Assembly (NCBI GenBank): GCA_023229795.1 | Contig: JALNYP010000035.1 | Location: 1 to 39,119, forward strand | DNA length: 39,119 bases | Reading direction: 5' to 3' | From: Syntrophobacterales bacterium | GTDB lineage: Bacteria > Desulfobacterota > Desulfobaccia > Desulfobaccales > 0-14-0-80-60-11 | Shown: positions 32,911 to 39,119 of the stretch, piece after piece | Layout: every line of letters begins with the position of its first letter | Position numbering within the stretch: position 1 is the first letter of the stretch | The notes under the pieces: generated by a model | What the model was told of the DNA's origin: nothing | What the model saw: only the letters and a program-made list of their open reading frames with translations | The model's database searches: none | Translations under genes and position numbers: made by a program

Positions 32911-33663
32911 TCAATCTTTCCGATTCATCAGGGCGGCCAGGTAGCCGGCGCCGAAGCCGTTGTCGATGTTGACCACCGCGATGCCGGTGGCGCAGGAATT
33001 GAGCATGGCCAGGAGCGCGGCCAGGCCGCCGAAGGAGGCGCCGTAGCCGATGCTGGTGGGCACCGCGATCACCGGCCGGTCCACCAGCCCCGCCACCACG
33101 CTGGGCAGCGCCCCTTCCATGCCCGCGGCGACGATGAAGCAGGTGGCCTCGGCCAGGAGGTTCCGGTGGGCCAGGAGGCGGTGCAGGCCGGCCACCCCCA
33201 CGTCGTAGAGGGCTTCGGCCCGGTGGCCCATGATCCGGGCGGTAAGCAGGGCTTCTTCGGCCACGGGGATATCGGAGGTGCCGGCGGAGATCACCAGGAT
33301 CAAGCCCCGGCCGCGGTCGGGAACTTCGCCCCGGGACAGGGTCATCACCTGGGAGGAGGGATAATAGGCGGCTCCCGTGAATTCGGGCTCGAGCGCCGCG
33401 GCTTTATCCGGGGCCAGGCGGGTCACCAGGATATGGTCGGCGCGGGCAGAGAGGGCCGTCAGGATGCCCTGGATCTGTTCGAGGCTTTTGCCCGCGGCGA
33501 ACACTACCTCGGGAAAGCTCTGGCGGAGCTGGCGGTGATGATCCACGTGGGCGAAGCCCAGGTCTTCAAAAGGCAGGGTGCGGAGGCGCTCGACGGCCGC
33601 GGCGACGGGCAGCCGGCCGGCCTGAACCTCATTCAATAATTGTTCCAGAACTTTACTATTCAT
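32911..33663 (-). CDS. larB: Nickel pincer cofactor biosynthesis protein LarB
   Basis: This 250-residue protein has the LarB pattern. An N-terminal helical part (VLEQLLNEVQAGRLPVAAAV) precedes an AIR-carboxylase-like domain with VISAGTSDIPVAEEALLTA near residue 126, DVGVAGLHRLLAHR near 153, VAAGMEGALPSVVAGLVDRP near 178 and PTSIGYGASFGGLAALLAML near 202. LarB carboxylates nicotinic acid adenine dinucleotide in the first step of the nickel-pincer cofactor of lactate racemase and relatives. LarC and LarE are not in the window. AAGGAA lies 6-7 bases before the ATG. Confidence 0.92.
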   Translation of the reverse strand: MNSKVLEQLLNEVQAGRLPVAAAVERLRTLPFEDLGFAHVDHHRQLRQSFPEVVFAAGKSLEQIQGILTALSARADHILVTRLAPDKAAALEPEFTGAAYYPSSQVMTLSRGEVPDRGRGLILVISAGTSDIPVAEEALLTARIMGHRAEALYDVGVAGLHRLLAHRNLLAEATCFIVAAGMEGALPSVVAGLVDRPVIAVPTSIGYGASFGGLAALLAMLNSCATGIAVVNIDNGFGAGYLAALMNRKD

Positions 33664-33805
33664 ATATCATTCCTTAACCGAGACCCGGGCGAAAGTCAAA
33701 TAGGAGGGGAGGGGGTTGTGTATCAGGTTGAAATCCTTAGATGAAAAAATCAGGAAGAATTTTTCAAGGCCGAAAATGGTACAAAATGAAACGATATCAA
33801 GAAAT

Positions 33806-33832
33806 TAAAGAGCGGCCCGGAGGCCGCGCTCA
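33806..33832 (-). terminator. Rho-independent terminator of the NYN gene
   Basis: On the minus strand GAGCGCGGCC and GGGCCGCTC form a stem with one bulge around a short loop, followed by TTTAATTTC. It begins 11 bases after the stop codon. Confidence 0.7.
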
Positions 33833-33843
33833 AGACACTTGCG

Positions 33844-34488
33844 TTAGGTTCGTCTGGGGCGATAATCTCTCGGATCTATACAGAGGTCATAGGTCGGTTT
33901 ATCAATTCTTATCCAATCGGTTTGATCAATTCCGCGATTTCCAGGATTTGAAGCACAGGGAAAAGCGCAAGCGATTTTAATCCAACGGTTTTGCTCTTGG
34001 GCAATAACCCGAATTTCCTTTGCAACTTCTGAAAGGTCTTGGTCCTGGCTAAAAATGATGGCGACGTCATAAGCTCTTTGGTGAGCCAACCGTATGATAT
34101 CAATGGCAATCAAAACATCAATTCCTTTTTCTTTACCTACTCGCACAAGTTGAGTCTGACCATTTGAAAGCATGACCTCTTTGTCTTGATATCGCAGTTC
34201 CCTTGAAAAGATTATAACGCCGTCTCGCTTCATGTGATTGAATTTTGCCCTCCAAAAATGGCTCCTATGGTCAGAAGCCTCTGGAGTCCCTGTATAAAAC
34301 TGAACTTTTGCCAATTGCCAAACTTGATTACCGCAAATCTGTTGGGCTAACCTCTTAGGATCATAATTAAGGTAGGTATAGCCGAAAGCTCTTTTTGCGG
34401 AATAAAAGAGATTTTGTCCATCAAAGAAGGCAATAGCTATGGGAAAATAGGGTGGTTGAGGTCGCGGAAGAGGAGGTTGCTGGTTCAT
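33844..34488 (-). CDS. NYN-domain (PIN-like) putative ribonuclease
   Basis: The protein has 214 residues from the ATG at 34488, chosen because GGAG lies 7 bases before it. The NYN fold shows its acidic residues in FFDGQNLFYSAKRAFGY (near residue 21), GIDVLIAIDIIRLA (near 125) and VAIIFSQDQDLSEVAKEI (near 145). Such domains cut RNA with metal help, or have lost activity. The tail contains CAFPCAS and DWIRID. Base use is visibly more AT-rich than in neighbouring genes (for example AATTCCTTTTTCTTTACC on the plus strand), and hairpins flank it on both sides, so it may be acquired. No partner gene is next to it. Confidence 0.82.
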   Translation of the reverse strand: MNQQPPLPRPQPPYFPIAIAFFDGQNLFYSAKRAFGYTYLNYDPKRLAQQICGNQVWQLAKVQFYTGTPEASDHRSHFWRAKFNHMKRDGVIIFSRELRYQDKEVMLSNGQTQLVRVGKEKGIDVLIAIDIIRLAHQRAYDVAIIFSQDQDLSEVAKEIRVIAQEQNRWIKIACAFPCASNPGNRGIDQTDWIRIDKPTYDLCIDPRDYRPRRT

Positions 34489-34527
34489 TTGCGTCTCCGC
34501 AATAAAGGGAGCACAAAAAAATAACCC

Positions 34528-34575
34528 CACCCGGGGCTATCTTCCCCGAAGGAAATCAAGCGCGGGGTGGGGAGG
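34528..34575. repeat. Inverted repeat before the NYN gene
   Basis: ACCCCACCCGGGG near 34528-34540 and CGCGGGGTGGGG near 34561-34572 form a stem around a loop that itself contains CCCCG. It lies upstream of the NYN start and downstream of the glycosyltransferase stop, and may end transcription of the latter. Confidence 0.5.
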
Positions 34576-34669
34576 AATTACTCAATAGTGGGGTAAATTA
34601 TAACTACCTAATTTTCGTTGTCAAGATAAAAATGTAAGCCAACCGCTAATATCCTGTCATACTAATCCG

Positions 34670-35815
34670 TCAATCCTCGGGAACCAGGCGGCCCTCCCGG
34701 GTCACCCGGTAGGCGCGACCGCCCCAGGAGACCCGGCTGCCCAGAAAACTGGCCAGCCAGAGGCCGAAAGCCACGAGGTCTTTGAAGGGCAGGAGGGCAA
34801 AGGCCGGCAGCGGGAGGCTGCCGCGCAGGCAGAGTTTTTCGGAGAATACGGCCACTACGGCCCGCAAGGCCAGAGTGGCAAACATCGCGCCCCAGGCCCA
34901 GGGAGCCAGGCCGGTAGCCCCCAGGAGGAGGAGGCTGAACACCAGGGCGTGGGTGATGCCGTAGGCCAGGTAACCGCCGGGGCGGCAGACCCGGTAGGTG
35001 CGGGCCCAGCGGAGTTGATGGGCCAGATAGGCCATAAGACTCATCTCGGGGTTGTGGGTTTCCACGACGTAGGGCAGCACCTTGACCTGCAGCCCGGTCC
35101 GGGCGACCCTGAACCCCAACTGGTAGTCGTCGGCCAGGAAGTCGGCCAGAGGGGGCAGGCCGCCGCTGGCGTCCAGGGCCTGGCGGGTTAAGGCCATGGT
35201 GGCCCCCAGGGCGAAGCGGATGCCCTCCACCGCCGCGGCCGTGGCCACCGAGGGGATGAAATCCGCGGCAATGACCAGGGCCTCGAAGGCTGCCCCCAGG
35301 GTGCGGCTGCCGCCGGCCCGGTAAGGGCAGCTCACCAGGCCCAGCCCCGGCTCCCGAAAAGCCGCGGCCACCTGGGCCAGGTAATCGGAGCCCACCCGCA
35401 CATCGGCGTCGGCGATCACAAACAGGTCATACCGGGCCCGGGGCAGGAGCTGGCGCAGGGTACTGATTTTGGGATTAAGGCCGAGGTGGTCCGGGCAGAT
35501 GACGATCTGAGCGTCGCAGCCGGGATGGGCGGCGCACAACTCCCGGAGGAGGGGCAGCACCGGATTGTCGGGATCCCGTACCCCGAACAGCACCTGGTAG
35601 GGCTGGTAAGCCTGGGTCAGGAAGCTCGCCAGGCACTCCCGGGACTGCGGTTCCAGGCCCTTGAGGGGCTTGAACACGGTGATGCCGGGACCGGTGCCGA
35701 CCGGGGCGGCCGGAGGCGGCGTGCGGAAAAATCGCCAGAGGGAGATGAGGGCCAGGAACTGGTAGGCCCAGGCTGCGGCCAGAAGGAGAATAATGAGATA
35801 AGCCATAACACCCAT
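34670..35815 (-). CDS. Family 2 glycosyltransferase, HpnI/ceramide glucosyltransferase-like
   Basis: This 381-residue membrane protein has an N-terminal helix (YLIILLLAAAWAYQFLALIS). A GT21-type catalytic domain follows (ITVFKPLKGLEPQ, DADVRVGSDYL, DFLADDYQLGFRV, QLRWARTYR), with three C-terminal hydrophobic stretches. This is the design of ceramide glucosyltransferase and of HpnI, which adds an aminosugar to bacteriohopanetetrol. No other hopanoid gene is in the window, so the acceptor lipid is uncertain. Starts at 35818 (TTG), 35815 (ATG) and 35806 (ATG) are all possible; none has a strong ribosome site. Confidence 0.82.
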   Translation of the reverse strand: MGVMAYLIILLLAAAWAYQFLALISLWRFFRTPPPAAPVGTGPGITVFKPLKGLEPQSRECLASFLTQAYQPYQVLFGVRDPDNPVLPLLRELCAAHPGCDAQIVICPDHLGLNPKISTLRQLLPRARYDLFVIADADVRVGSDYLAQVAAAFREPGLGLVSCPYRAGGSRTLGAAFEALVIAADFIPSVATAAAVEGIRFALGATMALTRQALDASGGLPPLADFLADDYQLGFRVARTGLQVKVLPYVVETHNPEMSLMAYLAHQLRWARTYRVCRPGGYLAYGITHALVFSLLLLGATGLAPWAWGAMFATLALRAVVAVFSEKLCLRGSLPLPAFALLPFKDLVAFGLWLASFLGSRVSWGGRAYRVTREGRLVPED

Positions 35816-36041
35816 CAATGCTCAAGTTAATGGGGCCGCGACTGTGGAACCGCACCTGGTTCATGAGTCAAGCGCCCGGCAATACGTCATTATCATACCA
35901 TCTCCCTCTGAAAAAGGCAGCAGCCCGTGGCTGCCGGTCCGGCGGTCCTTGCCTTTGAAGAGATGCATCTTATCTTAAAATAAGTTTTGAGGCGAATCAC
36001 TTGACCTACGGTCAGAATTCTGTTTGACAAGGAGTGTGGTA

Positions 36042-36380
36042 ATGGGGCAAATCAATTGGCGGGATAACTGGACCTCGGCCCTGGAAGAGGCCCAAAAACT
36101 GGATCGCCGGATTGTGCTGGAACTGTATATGGAGGGCTGCTCCCATTGCGCGCGGCTGCATAGTGAAACCCATGCCGACGAGAAGGTGGCCCAGACCCTG
36201 AACTCGGGTTACGTGCCGGTGCGCCTGGAAGGGCGCGGCCACATGGACGTGGTGAAACAGTTCAACGTGACGGGCGCGCCCACCACCCTGGTTTTCGACA
36301 AGGACGGCAAAGAACTGCACCGGTTTGCCGGTTTTGTTCCGCCGCAAGAGTATCTGGAAGAACTGAAGAAAGCCGGTTAA
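36042..36380 (+). CDS. Thioredoxin-like protein with CSHC motif
   Basis: A 112-residue cytoplasmic protein with a thioredoxin-like fold. LELYMEGCSHCARLH carries the CxxC pair near residues 33-36, and NVTGAPTTLVFDKDGKEL has the cis-proline strand. It lacks a signal peptide. It may act as a disulfide reductase or as a small thiol carrier. The ATG at 36042 is chosen over the TTG at 36024 because AAGGAG lies 7 bases before it. A TGACCTACGGTCA dyad about 30 bases upstream could be an operator. Confidence 0.88.
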   Translation: MGQINWRDNWTSALEEAQKLDRRIVLELYMEGCSHCARLHSETHADEKVAQTLNSGYVPVRLEGRGHMDVVKQFNVTGAPTTLVFDKDGKELHRFAGFVPPQEYLEELKKAG

Positions 36381-36490
36381 GCCGGGGGAGTGGCGGTTCG
36401 GGTGGCACGCCGGGCCGGACGGCCTCGGGGCTTGGAGCCGGCCCTGAGGCACTTTGAGGCTGTTTTCCTGATTCTTCCCGCCATTCTGAA

Positions 36491-36519
36491 TTGCCAATCG
36501 GGGAATTATTTTATAGTAT
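36491..36519 (+). promoter_or_regulatory. Candidate promoter for the carboxypeptidase gene
   Basis: TTGCCA (36491-36496) and TAGTAT (36514-36519) are 17 bases apart in an AT-rich island within GC-rich DNA, about 65 bases before the start codon. Confidence 0.4.
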
Positions 36520-36582
36520 AAGGCTGCAGGTTTTACTGAGGGCCATCCGGTCCGGAGACCATTTCTGCACGCAAGGGGTTTC

Positions 36583-37575
36583 ATGAGTTTGCGCGTCAAG
36601 TATGGCATTACGGTTTGTGTGGTTCTGGCAATTCTGATAGTGGCAGCAGGATGGGCGGCGGGCGAAGAAGAGGGATTCGAGGTTTCCGCCCGCTCCTTTG
36701 TCATTATGGACGCCAAGACCGGGAACATCTTACTATCTCTCAACCCCCAGCTCTTCCTGCCCCCTGCCAGCACCCTTAAGGTCATGACCGCGCTGTCGGT
36801 GGTAGAGCACCTGAAAATGGACGACAAAGTGACCGTCAGTCCTTATGCGGCCGCGGCGCCGGCGTCCAAGATCGGCATTAAACCGGGCGAGACCTATACG
36901 GTGCGGGAGTTGCTCTATGCCCTGCTGCTGAATTCGGCCAACGATGCGGCCCGGGCCCTGGCGGAAAAGGAGTGCGGCAGCGAGCAGGAATTTGCGCGTC
37001 AGGTTACCCAGGAGTGCCGGCAATGGGGGGCTTACCGCACCACCTGCGCCACGGCCAACGGCCTGCCGGCGGATAACCAGTATTCCACCGCCCAGGACCT
37101 GGCCCTGATGTTCCGGAAGGCCATGAGCAACCCGGAACTGGCCCAGATCATGTCCACCAAGTACTATAGCATCCAGGGGGACCGGGAGCTGCGGAACCAC
37201 AACCGCTTCCTGTTCACCACGCCCCTGGCGGTGGCGGGCAAGACCGGCTACACCCGGGCCGCCAAGCATACCTATGTGGGCCTGTTCAGGAACGGCGACA
37301 AAGAGATCATCGTCGCCATGATGGGGAGCACGAAAAAGTGGGCCGATTTGCGGCCGTTGATTGAAAAGGGCTTCGAATTGGACGGGGCTCCCATCGCCAA
37401 GCTGCCGCCCGCGGAAGAAAAGCTCTGGTTTGCCAAGCGCGGCGGCGGGAAAGCCCGGGTTACCCGGCGGGCCAGCCGCAAGCGCGGTAAGGTGGTGATG
37501 GGCTCGGCGGCGTCCGCGCCGGCAAAAAAAAAAGCAGCCAAACGAAAGACCAGGACCCGTGAACAAGAGTCCTGA
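36583..37575 (+). CDS. D-alanyl-D-alanine carboxypeptidase (S11 family)
   Basis: This 330-residue exported protein trims pentapeptide stems of peptidoglycan. A signal peptide (YGITVCVVLAILIVAAGWAA) precedes the penicillin-binding domain. The catalytic SxxK is STLK in LPPASTLKVMTAL near residue 62, the SxN motif is SAN in LLNSANDAARAL near 123, and KTG is in VAGKTGYTRAAKH near 218. The C-terminal tail is Lys/Arg-rich (RRASRKRGK, KKKAAKRK) rather than an amphipathic anchor, so it may bind the envelope through charge. AAGGGG lies 7 bases before the ATG. Confidence 0.93.
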   Translation: MSLRVKYGITVCVVLAILIVAAGWAAGEEEGFEVSARSFVIMDAKTGNILLSLNPQLFLPPASTLKVMTALSVVEHLKMDDKVTVSPYAAAAPASKIGIKPGETYTVRELLYALLLNSANDAARALAEKECGSEQEFARQVTQECRQWGAYRTTCATANGLPADNQYSTAQDLALMFRKAMSNPELAQIMSTKYYSIQGDRELRNHNRFLFTTPLAVAGKTGYTRAAKHTYVGLFRNGDKEIIVAMMGSTKKWADLRPLIEKGFELDGAPIAKLPPAEEKLWFAKRGGGKARVTRRASRKRGKVVMGSAASAPAKKKAAKRKTRTREQES

Positions 37576-37587
37576 GGATTCGGAGTA

Positions 37588-37887
37588 GTGACCGTTATGC
37601 GCCCCAAAGGCCTATTCAATAGAGTGAAAAACAAACCCACCCGGCGGCGGTTTCTGGTGTCCACCATCCGCAAGGATGAGGACGCCTTCGAGACCGCCGT
37701 GTTCGTGGCTAATTTTTTCTATATGCCCCGCAGCCTGTCCCGACCGGACCTGGCGATCGTCACCCGTGATAAGGACGAAGCCTGGGAACTGCACTATAAG
37801 TTGACCGTCCGCCTGACCCAGGAGCACCCCATCCGGGTAATGCAGGATTACCTGGAGCCTAGCCCAGCGGAGCCCGCCCAAGATTAA
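37588..37887 (+). CDS. Unknown 99-residue protein
   Basis: I recognise no family. The protein is basic at the N-terminus (RVKNKPTRRRFLVSTIRKDE) and carries FETAVFVANFFYMPRSLSRP and DKDEAWELHYKLTVRL, an alpha/beta-looking composition with no signal or cysteine. Starts at GTG 37588 and ATG 37597 are both possible; GGAG lies 2 or 11 bases before them. It begins 12 bases after the carboxypeptidase stop and probably shares its transcript. Confidence 0.65.
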   Translation: MTVMRPKGLFNRVKNKPTRRRFLVSTIRKDEDAFETAVFVANFFYMPRSLSRPDLAIVTRDKDEAWELHYKLTVRLTQEHPIRVMQDYLEPSPAEPAQD

Positions 37888-37994
37888 AGAGTCAGCCCAC
37901 CCTGGATTCCGCAATCTTCCCCAGAAAAGCACTTTTCATTATGTAGTTCAGAGCCATAATTGCCTGAAAGCTTTGATGAGTTAAGGTTTTGATA

Positions 37995-38016
37995 CCAAGT
38001 TGCAGTCTATAGACAA
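37995..38016 (-). repeat. IS630 terminal inverted repeat (transposase 3' end)
   Basis: 22 bases matching the opposite end with two mismatches. The transposase stop codon lies inside it. Confidence 0.85.
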
Positions 38017-38651
38017 TTAATAATCCAATCGAAGCCTGTGGTAGAGGCGACCAATTTTTTGTCGTTTTCCAACGCGACTAACGCTTCCACCAGACGATCT
38101 TCCACGGCATCCAGGCTGTTAAAGACTTCATTGGTGAACCACTTTTCCCGGATCTCATCCCAGATATGCTCCACAGGGTTGAGTTGAGGACTGTAGGGTG
38201 GCAGCGCCTCAAGCCTCATATTTTCCGGTACTGCCAGGTCATTTGCCCGATGCCAACCAGCCCCATCCAGGAACATCAGGATAAACTCTTCTGGATGGCG
38301 TCGAGCCACTTCTTCCAAGAAGATGGACATGGCTTCTGCGGTTACTACCGGCAAAACCAGACTGTCCAAAGTGCCGTCATGTGGGCTTACGGCTCCAAAG
38401 GCGTACGTATATTCACGAACGATTTGCATGCCCACTTCCGGCCGGACGCCCTTGGGAGCCCAGCACCGTCGTGGGTCATTAATCCGGCCAAAACGCGCCT
38501 CATCCTGAAACATCAGTCGGAACTGCCGCCCTATTTCCCTTTGCCGCACAACCTCTTGTTCAACTATTTCCACCAGTTTTTTTAAAAGCCGCCTGGGTGG
38601 CGGCATCAGACTTAGGATGGCGAGGGCGGGGCAGGACCTTGCGCCAGCCAT
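38007..38651 (-). CDS. IS630 transposase, catalytic part (second frame)
   Basis: This frame carries the DDE catalytic half: first Asp in MFQDEARFG, second Asp in MFLDGAGWH, and Glu in LNPVEHIWDEIREKWF. It has no convincing start of its own and overlaps the first frame by 92 bases. Joining both frames at an A7 run gives about 350 residues, the usual length. It should therefore be read as the second half of one protein made by slippage, or as one half of a frameshifted gene. Confidence 0.88.
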   Translation of the reverse strand: MAGARSCPALAILSLMPPPRRLLKKLVEIVEQEVVRQREIGRQFRLMFQDEARFGRINDPRRCWAPKGVRPEVGMQIVREYTYAFGAVSPHDGTLDSLVLPVVTAEAMSIFLEEVARRHPEEFILMFLDGAGWHRANDLAVPENMRLEALPPYSPQLNPVEHIWDEIREKWFTNEVFNSLDAVEDRLVEALVALENDKKLVASTTGFDWIINCL

Positions 38652-39060
38652 GACGCGCTAACATCCGATACACTGTCGATTTGGGAACCTTGCGCCCCAA
38701 GGCCTGTTCATAGGCAGCCTTGACTCGGCTCACTTCCAATATTCCACCTGTCTCAGACTGGGCCAGGAATTCTTGGAGTAACCGCCGTTCTTCTTCTATG
38801 GTCAGATTTTGGAAATAACGTCCTCCTCGTCCGCCTCTCTTTAGTGCTGCTTCTCCCTCTTTGAAGTATCTGGCTTGTAGTTTACGCACCGAATTGGGGT
38901 GCCAGCCTATGGCGGTGGCCACCTGGTCTGCCGTCAGCCCCAGGGAAGCCCGCAACCAGAGGCACTGCACACTTTGAAACTGCGCTTTGGTCTTGGCTTG
39001 CTTCAGCTCTTTCGCCAAACTCTCTAACGCGCCCTCCGGCAACTCCTTGGGTGTACGCAT
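38560..39060 (-). CDS. IS630 transposase, DNA-binding part (first frame)
   Basis: The 166-residue N-terminal part has two helix-turn-helix regions (LTADQVATAIGWHPNSVRKL and GRKVPKSTVYRMLARHGWRK) that bind the ends. The ORF stops 18 bases after a run of seven A on the coding strand (38577-38583, in the context GCTTTTAAAAAAACTGG). One A fewer would continue into the catalytic frame. The ATG at 39060 follows AAGGAGG. Confidence 0.88.
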   Translation of the reverse strand: MRTPKELPEGALESLAKELKQAKTKAQFQSVQCLWLRASLGLTADQVATAIGWHPNSVRKLQARYFKEGEAALKRGGRGGRYFQNLTIEEERRLLQEFLAQSETGGILEVSRVKAAYEQALGRKVPKSTVYRMLARHGWRKVLPRPRHPKSDAATQAAFKKTGGNS

Positions 39061-39094
39061 GCCTTCCTCCTTTCAGAGAAAAGCATACCATAAG

Positions 39095-39116
39095 TTGTCA
39101 ATAGACTGCAACTTAG
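39095..39116 (-). repeat. IS630 terminal inverted repeat (transposase 5' end)
   Basis: The partner of the repeat at 37995-38016. The flanking TA and one further base are the last of the window. Confidence 0.85.
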
Positions 39117-39119
39117 TAT

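Larger units (their letters stand above)
37995..39116 (-). mobile_element. Complete IS630-family insertion sequence
   Basis: The element is 1122 bases long. The ends CCAAGTTGCAGTCTATAGAC (37995 on) and, on the other strand, CTAAGTTGCAGTCTATTGAC (from 39116) are terminal inverted repeats, 22 bases with two mismatches. TA flanks both ends (37993-37994 and 39117-39118), as expected for IS630/Tc1-mariner elements, which duplicate TA. It inserted about 105 bases after the 99-residue gene. Confidence 0.88.

Noticed and set aside
32866..33639. 257-codon plus-strand frame opposite larB
   Set aside because: Gly/His/Ala-rich shadow; LarB motifs are clear on the minus strand.
33741..33980. 79-codon plus-strand frame at the end of the NYN gene
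   Set aside because: It runs through the NYN terminator and antisense to the NYN coding sequence, and has no ribosome site. A convergent antitoxin was considered but nothing supports it.
38166..38585. 139-codon plus-strand frame inside the IS element
   Set aside because: Antisense shadow of the transposase catalytic domain.

Overview
The window looks like chromosome of a GC-rich sulfate-reducing bacterium of the former Deltaproteobacteria (Desulfobacterota). The reason is the left end: the C-terminal part of the adenylylsulfate (APS) reductase alpha subunit is followed by a complete qmoABC operon, the membrane complex that feeds electrons to APS reductase. A class I two-subunit fumarase, rubrerythrin, a MoeA-substrate-binding-protein fusion and several small cysteine-cluster proteins fit an anaerobe. 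I cannot assign a genus from the sequence alone.

Layout. 1-5680: aprA end, two tandem hairpins (the second a classic terminator), qmoA-qmoB-qmoC, strong terminator. 5881-8554: a YkgJ-type cysteine-cluster protein, a CoA-binding protein, a 4-fold beta-flower protein and an unknown membrane protein. 8621-10147: ComM/YifB-like AAA ATPase. 10247-13828 (minus strand): exported cupin, XXXCH/amphi-Trp protein, CPA2 cation:proton antiporter. 14164-15599: divergent FlK-like thioesterase and LysR regulator sharing an AT-rich palindromic intergenic region. 15866-19539: MoeA-PBP fusion, an unknown membrane protein overlapping its stop, and a thioredoxin-DsbD-type fusion. 19659-23436: rubrerythrin, PlsY, CBS-CBS-ACT protein, a tiny zinc-ribbon-like protein, a DUF89 protein, a heavy-metal-associated protein. 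23631-25137: TIGR04076-like protein and an unknown 83-residue protein in repeat-rich DNA. 25138-31301: PBP1A, fumarase alpha, a 581-base gene-free repeat cluster, fumarase beta, a soluble histidine kinase and a 66-residue coiled-coil protein. 31382-35815 (minus strand): glycine-zipper lipoprotein, exported acetolactate decarboxylase, LarB, an AT-rich NYN-domain gene, an HpnI-like glycosyltransferase. 36042-37887: thioredoxin-like protein, D-Ala-D-Ala carboxypeptidase, unknown 99-residue protein. 37995-39116: a complete IS630-family insertion sequence, transposase in two frames, flanked by TA.

How the parts work together. AprA and QmoABC form the energy-conserving APS-reduction step. PBP1A, the S11 carboxypeptidase and PlsY are envelope-building genes. 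MoeA supplies molybdenum cofactor. Most other genes are single-gene units with their own ribosome sites.

The intergenic DNA is unusually rich in short repeats: a 7-base tandem repeat directly after three stop codons, hairpins of the GCACAGGC type, C-rich/G-rich palindromic repeats, and a 187-base element with terminal inverted repeats that resembles a MITE. I saw no CRISPR array, tRNA, rRNA, prophage or recognisable defence island. I do not claim a clear new system. The best leads are the kinase/coiled-coil pair, the repeat-split fumarase, the orphan XXXCH protein, the AT-rich NYN gene, and the antiporter with a degenerate nucleotide-binding loop.
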